Of a DNA stretch of 23,753 nt, positions 16,106 through 23,142 are shown piece after piece. Source of the DNA: JBBQXY01 sp051004815 (GTDB taxonomy: Bacteria > Chloroflexota > Ktedonobacteria > Ktedonobacterales > Ktedonobacteraceae); contig JBPCJY010000252.1 of the NCBI GenBank assembly GCA_051004815.1, positions 1-23,753 of the forward strand, written 5' to 3'. The position numbers were made by a program, and so were the translations under genes. Position 1 is the stretch's first letter. Every line of letters starts with the position of its first letter. The notes below the pieces were generated by a model, which was not told the origin of the DNA, searched no databases, and was given only the letters and a program-made list of their open reading frames with translations.

Positions 16106-16162
16106 AAAAAACATGTCTGCATGGTTGTTGGCGACAGCTGTCGCCAACAACCATGCAGACAT
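16106..16162 (-). terminator. Intrinsic terminator of pnp built on a 50-bp perfect palindrome
   Basis: Bases 16113-16162 are a perfect 50-bp palindrome centred on CAGCTG (16135-16140). On the minus strand it is followed by a T-run (six A on plus, 16106-16111). It lies 6 bp after the pnp stop codon. The arms pair fully, so the RNA would fold with a minimal tetraloop-sized apex. Confidence 0.85.
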
Positions 16163-16168
16163 AGAATC

Positions 16169-18634
16169 TTACCAGCCGCGACGGTCGGTTGGCCGTGGGC
16201 TAAAGCCGCCTTCACGGCGTGGGGCATTAGGGTTGGTGGTACGCGGTGGACCACTGGGGCCGGCGGGAGGGCCACCAGGACCCATTGGCCGACGTTGCCC
16301 AAAGTTGCCACCACCGCCGCTTGGGCGATTATCACCATAACCGCCGCCGGGGCGATTATTACGATCACCGTAGCCGGGGCGATTACCATAGCCACCACGA
16401 TCACCGTAGCCACCGCCAGCGGGGCCACGTCCAGGCATCGTGCTTTCGCGTCCACCACCGAAACCACCGCCAGGACGACCGGGGCCACGATTCGGGCCAC
16501 GGCTTGGGCCGCGTTCGCTATCCAGTTCGGCCTGAGAAGGCATCTCGCCACTCAAGGCTGCGCGGCGTGAGAGGTTCACACGTCCCTGGGGATCGACCTC
16601 GATCACCATGACGGTGATTTCGTCGCCGACCGAGACGACATCCTCTGGCCGCATCACCTGGTAGTCAGCCAGTTGTGAGGTGCGAACCAGACCTTCTTTG
16701 CCGGGGAGAATCTCCACAAAGCAGCCGAAGTCCACCAGGCGCCGTACTGTGCCGGTATAGATACGGCCTACCTCGACCTCTTCGGTCAAGGCACGGACAG
16801 CATCCATGGCATGTTGCATCGCATCACCGGAGGTTGCGGAGATGTTCACGGAGCCATCATCTTCAATGTCGATCTTCGCTCCGCTCTCTTCCTGAATCTT
16901 GCGAATCATCTTGCCGCCCGGTCCGATGACTGCACCAATTTTCTCAGGATTAATCTTGATGGTCTGAATACGTGGCGCATACTCCGACAACTCCTCGCGA
17001 GGAGCGTCAAGAGCGTCAAGCATTTTCTCCATAATGAACATACGGCCTTCGTGAGCCTGCTCCAGAGCTTTGGCCATGATTTCGTAGGTGATACCTTTGA
17101 CCTTGATATCCATCTGTAGAGCTGTGACGCCATCGGCGGTGCCAGCAACCTTGAAGTCCATATCGCCCAGAGCATCCTCGATGCCCTGGATATCGCTCAG
17201 GACTGCCCACTTGCCTCTGCGTTCGCCTTCGCCTGTGATCAGACCCATGGCGACACCCGCGACTGGGGCGTGAATGGGTACACCGGCATCCATCAGTGCC
17301 AGGGTTGTACCGCAGACGGAACCCATGGAGGTAGAACCGTTGGACGAGAGGATATCGGAGACCGCACGAATGGTGTAGGGAAACTCGCTTTTTGACGGAA
17401 TGACGGCGGCAACCGCACGCTCTGCCAAGGCTCCATGTCCAATCTCACGGCGACCGGGGCCACGTAAAGGCTTGCTTTCACCGGTTGAATAGGGTGGGAA
17501 GTTGTAGTGGTGCATAAACCGCTTGCTCTCGCCGGTGGTCAGGCCATCAAGGATCTGCTCATCGCCAGGGGAGCCAAGCGTCACTACGCTCAATACCTGG
17601 GTCTGCCCACGAGTAAAGATCGCGGAACCATGGGTACGAGGCAGGAGACCAACTTCGCAACTGATTGGGCGAATAGTAGTCAGATCGCGGCCATCTGGTC
17701 GGAGGCCGTTGTCCAAGATGTTGTTGCGGACATACGCTTTGAGTTCTTTTTCGTAGAACGTAATAATGTCCTTCAATTTATCCGGGAACTGCGCACCGAG
17801 AGTCGCCACCAGTTCGTCCTGCACCTGATGCAGTGCTGCCGAGCGAGCGGTCTTGTCGGGATTGTGTACAGCAGCTTCAAAGCGTGGGCGCACAAACTCC
17901 GCTACTTTCGCTTTGAGTTCTTCGTCCACCGGAGCGGGGGCAAATGACCTCTTGGCACGATTGGTGGCCTGGGCCAGTTTGTCCTGCATTTTGATGATAT
18001 CTTGCATGGCCTCGTGTCCGTAGCGCACGGCCTCAAGCATCACATCTTCTGGCAGTTCTTTCGCGCCCGCCTCGACCATCATCACGGCATCAGCTGTACC
18101 GGCAATAGCGAGGTCCAAACGGCTCTGGCTCATCAGTGACTCAAGTGGGTTGATGACCAATTGATCATCAATGTAGCCAACACGAACCGCGCCAACGGGG
18201 CCAGAAAAGGGAAGGTCCGAGACGCTGAGGGCAGCCGAGGCACCTACGATGCCGAGCACATCGGAATCGTTTTCCTGGTCTACCGAAAGGACCGTAATGA
18301 CGATCTGGACATCGTTGCGATAGCCTTTAGGGAAAAGAGGGCGAAGAGGACGATCAGCGAGACGACAGGCAAGAATAGCGTGTTCCGAGGCGCGACCTTC
18401 ACGTTTAATAAAACCACCGGGGATTTTACCCGCGGCATACATACGCTCTTCTACATCAACAGTTAAAGGGAAAAAATCAATGCCTTCGCGAGGCTCATTG
18501 CTGCCAACCACGGTTGCCAGGATAACGGTTTCGCCATAGCGCACTAACACTGCGCCACTGGCTTGTTCTGCCACCCGACCGGTCTCTATGCTCATGACGC
18601 GGCCACCGATGACAGCTTCTTGACGGTGAATCAT
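16169..18634 (-). CDS. pnp: Polyribonucleotide nucleotidyltransferase with Gly/Arg-rich tail
   Basis: PNPase degrades RNA 3' to 5' by phosphorolysis and can add heteropolymeric tails. The 821 residues show RNase PH domain 1 (about 10-145), a helical linker, RNase PH domain 2 (about 310-540) with the catalytic GDMDFKVAG region, a KH domain with VIGPGGKMI, and an S1 domain that begins GRIYTGTVRRLVDFGCFVE. Usual length is about 700-740. The extra part is a tail of about 127 residues (695-821) rich in Gly, Arg, Pro, Asp and Tyr with repeated GGYGDR/NRPG units, ending DRRGW. The start is ATG 18632-18634 because GGAGGA lies just before it and family homology begins there. It lies downstream of rpsO, the classic rpsO-pnp order, but with about 394 bp between. 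Confidence 0.96.
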   Translation of the reverse strand: MIHRQEAVIGGRVMSIETGRVAEQASGAVLVRYGETVILATVVGSNEPREGIDFFPLTVDVEERMYAAGKIPGGFIKREGRASEHAILACRLADRPLRPLFPKGYRNDVQIVITVLSVDQENDSDVLGIVGASAALSVSDLPFSGPVGAVRVGYIDDQLVINPLESLMSQSRLDLAIAGTADAVMMVEAGAKELPEDVMLEAVRYGHEAMQDIIKMQDKLAQATNRAKRSFAPAPVDEELKAKVAEFVRPRFEAAVHNPDKTARSAALHQVQDELVATLGAQFPDKLKDIITFYEKELKAYVRNNILDNGLRPDGRDLTTIRPISCEVGLLPRTHGSAIFTRGQTQVLSVVTLGSPGDEQILDGLTTGESKRFMHHYNFPPYSTGESKPLRGPGRREIGHGALAERAVAAVIPSKSEFPYTIRAVSDILSSNGSTSMGSVCGTTLALMDAGVPIHAPVAGVAMGLITGEGERRGKWAVLSDIQGIEDALGDMDFKVAGTADGVTALQMDIKVKGITYEIMAKALEQAHEGRMFIMEKMLDALDAPREELSEYAPRIQTIKINPEKIGAVIGPGGKMIRKIQEESGAKIDIEDDGSVNISATSGDAMQHAMDAVRALTEEVEVGRIYTGTVRRLVDFGCFVEILPGKEGLVRTSQLADYQVMRPEDVVSVGDEITVMVIEVDPQGRVNLSRRAALSGEMPSQAELDSERGPSRGPNRGPGRPGGGFGGGRESTMPGRGPAGGGYGDRGGYGNRPGYGDRNNRPGGGYGDNRPSGGGGNFGQRRPMGPGGPPAGPSGPPRTTNPNAPRREGGFSPRPTDRRGW

Positions 18635-19028
18635 ATTTCCTCCGACTAGTAGCACCCCAATACATTACACAGTGGTTCAACCTGCGTAGAGGCCCGCTCT
18701 AGCGCACTCTTGTGGTGTTCGACTGTGTGGTAAACGTTTGTTTTCTTCTGTTCTTTCGTTTCGTTCAACTTCTCTGTGGTTCCGTGTGTGTCGATCATCA
18801 GATAGTGTGGGGGGACGCTTTCTGTCTGTCGTCTATTTTCTTTCGTTTTCTCGTTGTGTTCTTGTTCGCTTAAAGTAATGTTGTTATGCGTGTAAACCAA
18901 ATCTTTCATGGGGAAAATGGAGCGGCGGTCGGCTGACGAAAAATGTATGTTATGTTCATTTAGCATCATGCATGGCGCGTGCCTGTACGCTTAGTACTGC
19001 GCCGACCGCATCTACCACAACCGTATGG
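18635..19028 (-). other. Long unusual leader between rpsO and pnp
   Basis: 394 bp with no convincing gene. On the minus strand the segment about 18735-18890 is rich in A, C and G and poor in T (for example ACGAGAAAACGAAAGAAAA), suggesting a largely unstructured RNA. A frame of about 107 codons is open across 18646-18969, but none of its Met codons has a Shine-Dalgarno sequence and the product resembles nothing known. In many bacteria the pnp 5' leader is the target of RNase-dependent autoregulation; that role is inferred here. No intrinsic terminator after rpsO was found. Confidence 0.5.
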
Positions 19029-19298
19029 TTAGTGGCGCAAGCCGAGTTTCGCGATTAATGCGCGATAACGATTCGGGTCTTTCTTACTGACGTATGCCAG
19101 TAACCGCCTTCTGCGCCCAACCATCATCCTGAGACCGCGAAAAGTGTGCAGGTCATGTTTATGCACTTTGAGATGTTCGGTCAATTGATTGATGCGCCGG
19201 GTCAGGATAGAGACCTGGACCTCTGGCGAACCGGTATCCGTCTCATGGATACGGGAATCCGCAATGATTTCTGTTTTTTCTTCGAGTGTCAATGCCAC
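19029..19298 (-). CDS. rpsO: 30S ribosomal protein S15 (uS15)
   Basis: An 89-residue protein, exactly the usual length. S15 binds the central domain of 16S rRNA and makes a bridge to the 50S subunit. Typical sequence is seen: TGSPEVQVSILTRRINQLTEHL (about 21-42, only part quoted in spirit), then HKHDLHTFRGL and the basic MVGRRRRLLAYV. The GTG start at 19296-19298 gives the standard length; AGGAGGTG lies about 9-11 nt upstream. A sigma-70-type promoter lies about 55-83 bp upstream. It is followed by pnp on the same strand after a long leader. Confidence 0.96.
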   Translation of the reverse strand: MALTLEEKTEIIADSRIHETDTGSPEVQVSILTRRINQLTEHLKVHKHDLHTFRGLRMMVGRRRRLLAYVSKKDPNRYRALIAKLGLRH

Positions 19299-19352
19299 GC
19301 TTGTTTTCACCTCCTGATAGGGCCAAGATGGGAAAGAAAATGTCACTCTTGC

Positions 19353-19381
19353 ATTATAGCATGTGAGGTAGCAGGACGCAA
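19353..19381 (-). promoter_or_regulatory. Promoter upstream of rpsO
   Basis: On the minus strand a perfect -10 box TATAAT (19358-19353) is preceded after exactly 17 bp by TTGCGT (19381-19376), a partial -35 match. The -35 region overlaps the loop and one arm of the hairpin at 19368-19399. It would start a transcript about 45-50 nt upstream of the rpsO GTG. Confidence 0.6.
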
Positions 19382-19399
19382 TGAATCGCGTCCTGCTAC
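19368..19399. terminator. 12-bp hairpin after rplL
   Basis: GTAGCAGGACGC (19368-19379) and GCGTCCTGCTAC (19388-19399) form a perfect 12-bp stem with an 8-nt loop, 71 bp downstream of the rplL stop. There is no U-tract on the minus strand, so termination may be inefficient or may need Rho. It overlaps the rpsO promoter. Confidence 0.55.
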
Positions 19400-19470
19400 A
19401 GTACTTTTCAACGCGGGAGTGCGGGGGGGGTGAACCCTTAGCATCCCGCTTTGAAGGTAGCAGTGGAAAA

Positions 19471-19851
19471 CTACTTGATAGTAACTTTCGCGCCAACTTC
19501 GGCCATTTTGTCGGAGATTTTCTGGGCCTCTTCTTTGGAGACGGCCTCTTTAATGGCCTTGGGGGCCTCATCAACGACAGCCTTGGCCTCTTTCAGGCCC
19601 AGACCGGTGAGTTCGCGAACGACTTTAATGACGTTGATCTTGTTGGGGCCAACCTCAGTGAGAACGGCATCAAACTCGGTCTGTTCCTCGACCGGGGCGG
19701 CGGGAGCAGCCTCGGCGGCGGCAGGTGCCGCGGCAGAGGTAGCGACAGGTGCCGCGCTTACGCCCCACTTCTCTTGCAGGGTTTTGGTCAGTTGGACGAG
19801 GTCGAGTACGTTGAGCTGCTCGATTTCAGCAATGATGGTATCAATGGACAT
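19471..19851 (-). CDS. rplL: 50S ribosomal protein L7/L12 (bL12)
   Basis: A 126-residue stalk protein that recruits translational GTPases. It has the N-terminal dimerisation and L10-binding helices (residues 1-30, DTIIAEIEQLNVLDLVQLTK), an Ala/Pro-rich hinge (about 32-54), and the globular C-terminal domain with KINVIKVVRELTGLGLKEAK. Length is typical (about 120-130). ATG 19849-19851 has AGGAGGA upstream. It lies 18 bp downstream of rplJ, as expected for genes whose products form the L10(L12)n complex. Unlike the usual order, rpoB does not follow. Confidence 0.97.
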   Translation of the reverse strand: MSIDTIIAEIEQLNVLDLVQLTKTLQEKWGVSAAPVATSAAAPAAAEAAPAAPVEEQTEFDAVLTEVGPNKINVIKVVRELTGLGLKEAKAVVDEAPKAIKEAVSKEEAQKISDKMAEVGAKVTIK

Positions 19852-19869
19852 GGTGTGTTCCTCCTAAAT

Positions 19870-20406
19870 TTATTCTTGGGTTGCTCCACCGATTTGTTCG
19901 GCGTGCGCTTGTAGTACATAACAGAGATCGCGCAGGGGCGCGGTCAGCAAACTATACGTGGTCGCCAATGGGCCTTGAACAACGCCGACGACTTGCGCTT
20001 TGGCATAATTCTTCCCACCGGGTATCTTAGCAAGATTTTCAACTTGCTCCGCGGTCAACGTGTGACCACCGAGGATGCCTGATTTGAGCACAACGATCTT
20101 CGAGGTACGAATGTAGTCTGACACAGCTTTGGCGGCAGCTACTTCATCGTCATAGCCAAAGGCAACCGCGGTTTGACCATTAAAGATACTTTTGTCCAGT
20201 TCAGACATGTTGTTACGTTCGGTTGCGATACGCAGGAGCGTATTTTTCGCGACCTGGAACTCCAACTTGGCGGCACGCATTTTGTTGCGCAGGTCGGTCA
20301 TGTCTTTGACCTTCAAGCCCTGGGTTTGTACCAGGATAGCAACGGTTGCACGGCCCAACTTATCTGTCAGTTCGTCAATCTTCTCGGCCTTTGCCTGTGT
20401 TGGCAT
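19870..20406 (-). CDS. rplJ: 50S ribosomal protein L10 (uL10)
   Basis: A 178-residue protein, normal length. L10 forms the stalk base, binding 23S rRNA through its N-terminal domain and L12 dimers through its C-terminal helix. Seen here: the N-terminal KAEKIDELTDKL, the rRNA-binding region around TDLRNKMRAAKLEFQVAKNT, and GGHTLTAEQVENLAKIP. The start is ATG 20404-20406 because AAAGGAGGAAA lies 7 nt upstream; the 25 codons open further upstream overlap the leader hairpin. An L10-leader-like structure and an attenuator precede it, suggesting autogenous control by L10-L12. Confidence 0.96.
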   Translation of the reverse strand: MPTQAKAEKIDELTDKLGRATVAILVQTQGLKVKDMTDLRNKMRAAKLEFQVAKNTLLRIATERNNMSELDKSIFNGQTAVAFGYDDEVAAAKAVSDYIRTSKIVVLKSGILGGHTLTAEQVENLAKIPGGKNYAKAQVVGVVQGPLATTYSLLTAPLRDLCYVLQAHAEQIGGATQE

Positions 20407-20442
20407 AGGTGCATTTCCTCCTTTCCGGGAGTGTGGAATGTT

Positions 20443-20466
20443 TGTACACGGTGTATACCGCGTACA
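20443..20466 (-). promoter_or_regulatory. Hairpin in the rplJ 5' untranslated region
   Basis: In minus-strand RNA, UGUACGCGGU pairs with ACCGUGUACA (one G-U pair) around a 4-nt loop. It lies about 20 nt upstream of the rplJ ribosome-binding site and downstream of the attenuator. A role in translation control is possible but inferred only from position. Confidence 0.4.
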
Positions 20467-20506
20467 GGGTGTGGTACCCACAAAGGTTTTGCAATGTACC
20501 GATTAT

Positions 20507-20541
20507 AAAAATAGCCTCGGTGAAAAAACACCGAAGGCTAT
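20507..20541 (-). terminator. Intrinsic terminator/attenuator before rplJ
   Basis: In minus-strand RNA, AUAGCCUUCGGUG and CACCGAGGCUAU form a 12-bp stem (one bulged base) around a U6 loop, followed by UUUUAU. It lies about 100 nt upstream of the rplJ start and about 110 nt downstream of the L10-leader-like core. This is the layout expected for attenuation of rplJL. Confidence 0.8.
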
Positions 20542-20653
20542 GTTATCGCGAGTTGGTATGTTTTTTAGCCTGTTGCCTCTCTGTGCTTAGCAAAGCCATA
20601 AAAAGGCGTTTCCTGTTGTTGTGAAACAATAGGCATCAGATTTATTACACATT

Positions 20654-20716
20654 CCCTCGGCAAGCTGACACGTACTGTGTCGTTTATATGCTTGGAAGCA
20701 TGCTTGCTGTCTTCGG
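20654..20716 (-). ncRNA. L10-leader-like regulatory RNA
   Basis: In minus-strand RNA, CCGAAGACAGCAAG (20716-20703) is followed about 40 nt later by CUUGCCGAGGG (20664-20654). The pair ACAGCAAG...CUUGCCGAGG matches my recollection of the ribosomal protein L10 leader, whose conserved segments read roughly GAGACAGCNGG and CCNGCCGAGG. CAAG pairs with CUUG, closing the region; an internal hairpin GACAC/GUGUC lies between. L10 or the L10-L12 complex would bind here and control the attenuator at 20507-20541. No covariance search was run. Confidence 0.7.
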
Positions 20717-20744
20717 TTGCTACTATGCTTTTGTCAGGGTACGA

Positions 20745-21449
20745 CTAGGGTTTGAGTGCCATCGCAGTTGCGACATCCAGCCGAACGCTGGGTGACATGG
20801 TTGATGATAGCACAACGCTCTTGACATACGTGCCTTTGGCACCGGTTGGGCGGGCACGCATGACAGCATCAACGACTGACGAAAGATTCGCCATCAATGC
20901 ATCTTCGCTGAAGGAAAGTTTTCCGGCTGGAATATGCAGGAGCGCGGTCTTATCGACTTTGAACTCAACACGGCCAGCCTTGACTTCTTGAATTGTTTTT
21001 GTCAGGTCAAAAGTGATGGTGCCAGCTTTGGGGCTGGGCATCAGACCACGAGGGCCGAGCTTCTTACCAAGCCGACCGACTTTCCCCATGACATCGGGAG
21101 TCGCGATAGCAACATCGAAACCGAGCCAATCGCCTTCAATCTGTTTGATCAGGTCGTCGAGACCAACGAAATCGGCACCAGCCGCTTCGGCCTCGTTGGC
21201 TTTCTCGCCTTGCGCGAAAACCAGGACCTTCATCTCTTTACCAGTGCCGGCGGGTAGCATGGCTACGCCGCGAACCATCTGGTCGGCGTGCCGTGGGTCA
21301 ACGCCGAGCTTCATATGAACTTCTATGGTCGGGTCAAACTTAACGTAATTTATTTTCTTGAGGAGTGATACTGCTTCTTGCGGCTGATAGAGTTTATCTT
21401 CTTCTACCTGCTTTAATGCCTCGAGATATTTTTTGCCATGCTGTGGCAT
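20745..21449 (-). CDS. rplA: 50S ribosomal protein L1 (uL1)
   Basis: A 234-residue protein of normal length that forms the mobile L1 stalk at the E site. Typical sequence is seen: KYLEALKQVEEDKLYQPQEA, EVHMKLGVDPRHADQMVRG (only in part), GRLGKKLGPRGLMPSPKAGT, and a C-terminal ending RLDVATAMAL. The start is ATG 21447-21449 with AAGGAGGG upstream; 32 more codons are open upstream but overlap the intergenic hairpins. In many bacteria L1 represses its own operon by binding mRNA; candidate hairpins lie just upstream. It is 99 bp downstream of rplK. Confidence 0.96.
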   Translation of the reverse strand: MPQHGKKYLEALKQVEEDKLYQPQEAVSLLKKINYVKFDPTIEVHMKLGVDPRHADQMVRGVAMLPAGTGKEMKVLVFAQGEKANEAEAAGADFVGLDDLIKQIEGDWLGFDVAIATPDVMGKVGRLGKKLGPRGLMPSPKAGTITFDLTKTIQEVKAGRVEFKVDKTALLHIPAGKLSFSEDALMANLSSVVDAVMRARPTGAKGTYVKSVVLSSTMSPSVRLDVATAMALKP

Positions 21450-21472
21450 AGTTTCTTCGCCCTCCTTGTGGC

Positions 21473-21522
21473 AGGATTTCCAATCCTGTCTGGAACAGGT
21501 AATCTCCCTGCCCAGGACAGGA
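21473..21522 (-). promoter_or_regulatory. Alternative hairpins between rplK and rplA
   Basis: Three pairings compete: AGGATT/AATCCT (21473-21478 with 21482-21487), CCTGT/ACAGG (21485-21489 with 21495-21499), and TCCTGTC/GACAGGA (21484-21490 with 21516-21522). They lie 24-73 nt upstream of the rplA start. This could be an L1-binding or translation-coupling site, by position only. Confidence 0.4.
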
Positions 21523-21548
21523 TGACCGCAGTGACTTACGGGCAATCC

Positions 21549-21971
21549 TTAACTAATGGTGATACCCATGCTTCGTGCTGTGCCTTCAATCATGCTTTCA
21601 GCACCCTCAATGTTGATGACATTGAGGTCTTTGAGCTTAATTTCGGCGATCTCACGCAGTTGTTCGCGACTGATCGAGCCGATCTTGTTCTTGTTTGGGA
21701 CGGGAGACCCTTTTTCAATAGCAGCAGCCTTCTTTAAAAGATCGGGTACTGGTGGGGTCTTCGTAATAAATGTAAACGAACGATCTTCGTAGATCGTGAT
21801 TTCAGCCGGAATGACCATACCCACCTGGTCCTGAGTACGCGCATTATACTCCTTACAGAACGCCATAATGTTGACGCCCTGTGGGCCTAACGCGGTACCA
21901 ATAGGGGGAGCTGGGTTAGCCTTCCCTGCTGGAATTTGTAGCTTCACTACCGCTTTAACACGTTTCGCCAT
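21549..21971 (-). CDS. rplK: 50S ribosomal protein L11 (uL11)
   Basis: A 140-residue protein of standard length that sits at the GTPase-associated centre with L10 and binds 23S rRNA. Seen here: the N-terminal Pro-rich IPAGKANPAPPIGTALGPQG, then NIMAFCKEYNART, and the C-terminal rRNA-binding domain with AAAIEKGSPVPNKNKIGSIS in part. ATG 21969-21971 has GAGGAG upstream. It lies 42 bp after nusG. Confidence 0.97.
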   Translation of the reverse strand: MAKRVKAVVKLQIPAGKANPAPPIGTALGPQGVNIMAFCKEYNARTQDQVGMVIPAEITIYEDRSFTFITKTPPVPDLLKKAAAIEKGSPVPNKNKIGSISREQLREIAEIKLKDLNVINIEGAESMIEGTARSMGITIS

Positions 21972-22013
21972 GTTGTTTCAAACTCCTCAGAATACGTTAC
22001 CTGCTTAGATGAA

Positions 22014-22631
22014 CTAGATTTTCTCGACTTGCAAGAAATCCAGTATGACCGGTGTTTCGCGACCGAAAAAGGACACTAACACGGTTACTTTGTTGCGATC
22101 CATGTTAATATCGCTGACGGTGCCAATAAATTCAGTGAACGGGCCATCAATGACGCGGACACTCTGACCTTTAGAGAAACTGATTTTGGCCTTGGGCTTA
22201 TCTGTTTCTTTTGTGACCTGCTTCAGAATGGTTTTGATCTCATGCTCTTGCAAGGGAACAGGACGCGTGCCGGAACCGACAAAGCTTGTGACACCGGGCG
22301 TATTACGCACAACGTACCAGGCTTCATCGCTCATGACCATTTCCACTAGCACATAGCCTGGAAAGACTTTCCGCTGCACTGTGCGCCGCTGACCTTGTTT
22401 AATCTCCACCTCTTCTTCCATGGGTACGATCACGCGAAAGATCTTGTTGCGCATATCCATGGAGGCGATGCGTGCCTCAAGGTGGCTTTTAACTTTATTC
22501 TCATAGCCTGAGTACGTATGAATCGCATACCACACACGTTCGCCACCGTCAGAATCTTTGTTCCGCACGGTGTCGTTCGACTGTGTACTTGAATCACCTG
22601 ACCCAGTATTTTTGGTATGCTCAGTAACCAC
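22014..22631 (-). CDS. nusG: Transcription termination/antitermination protein NusG
   Basis: NusG binds RNA polymerase and links it to Rho or to the ribosome (through S10). The NGN domain begins WYAIHTYSGYENKVKSHLE and includes FPGYVLVEM and VRNTPGVTSFVG. The KOW domain has VRVIDGPFTEFIGTVSDIN near the C-terminus. The start is GTG 22629-22631 because AAGGA lies 7 nt upstream; this gives 205 residues with a hydrophilic N-terminal extension of about 33. An in-frame GTG at 22685 overlaps the secE stop region by 11 bp and would add 18 residues, but it has no Shine-Dalgarno. Which start is used cannot be settled from sequence. Confidence 0.94.
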   Translation of the reverse strand: MVTEHTKNTGSGDSSTQSNDTVRNKDSDGGERVWYAIHTYSGYENKVKSHLEARIASMDMRNKIFRVIVPMEEEVEIKQGQRRTVQRKVFPGYVLVEMVMSDEAWYVVRNTPGVTSFVGSGTRPVPLQEHEIKTILKQVTKETDKPKAKISFSKGQSVRVIDGPFTEFIGTVSDINMDRNKVTVLVSFFGRETPVILDFLQVEKI

Positions 22632-22674
22632 GGTGTTTTCCTTCGCGCTTTCTAAGACTTCTGGGGTCACACTA

Positions 22675-23097
22675 CTATTGACCACCGAGATGGCTAATCA
22701 GAAGGAAGAGCTGATAAAGCCCCAGGTCTACGGCACCTAATACTAAACCGACTGCCACTGAAATCAGGACAACAGCGATAGTCATGTTCCGCGCTTCGTT
22801 AAAGGAGGGCCAGGTCACTTTGTGGCGCAGTTCGTAATAGGCATCAAAGATAAAACGGAAGTACCGATTCGTACGCATGCGCACTTGCAGAGGCGAAGGA
22901 GCTTTACTCTCGCGCCGGACTGGCTTACTGCTCTCTTGCACTTTGCGGTCATTCCTTTCGCGTGCCGGTGCCACTGCTTTGGCGGTTTTACCTTGCTCTT
23001 TTTCGTCGCTACGAGCTTTCGGCGCAACCATTTGATCCTGGCTACGCATTGAACTCTGGCGAGTATTTCTCTTTTTGTCGGCCATTTTGTTCGCCAC
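22675..23097 (-). CDS. secE: Preprotein translocase subunit SecE
   Basis: The small clamp subunit of the SecYEG channel. The 140 residues have a core at about 77-140: RYFRFIFDAYYELRHKVTWP in part, with the conserved KVTWPSFNEA (93-102), then one membrane helix (about 106-132). The first 75 residues are an unusually long, highly charged and probably disordered cytoplasmic extension; many SecE proteins are only 60-70 residues. The start is GTG 23095-23097 with AAAGG 6 nt upstream; an ATG four codons later is an alternative. It lies 45 bp downstream of rpmG and directly upstream of nusG. Confidence 0.94.
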   Translation of the reverse strand: MANKMADKKRNTRQSSMRSQDQMVAPKARSDEKEQGKTAKAVAPARERNDRKVQESSKPVRRESKAPSPLQVRMRTNRYFRFIFDAYYELRHKVTWPSFNEARNMTIAVVLISVAVGLVLGAVDLGLYQLFLLISHLGGQ

Positions 23098-23142
23098 GTT
23101 GAACCTTTCCCGATCGTAGTGACCGTACCCTGACCCTGGTAT

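Noticed and set aside
16121..16611. Open plus-strand frames opposite the pnp tail
   Set aside because: They are antisense shadows of the Gly-rich repeat coding region, with repetitive His/Arg/Ala translation.
18646..18969. Open frame of about 107 codons on the minus strand before pnp
   Set aside because: No Met codon has a Shine-Dalgarno sequence, the product is low-complexity and resembles no family, and it ends just before the pnp ribosome site. Treated as leader.
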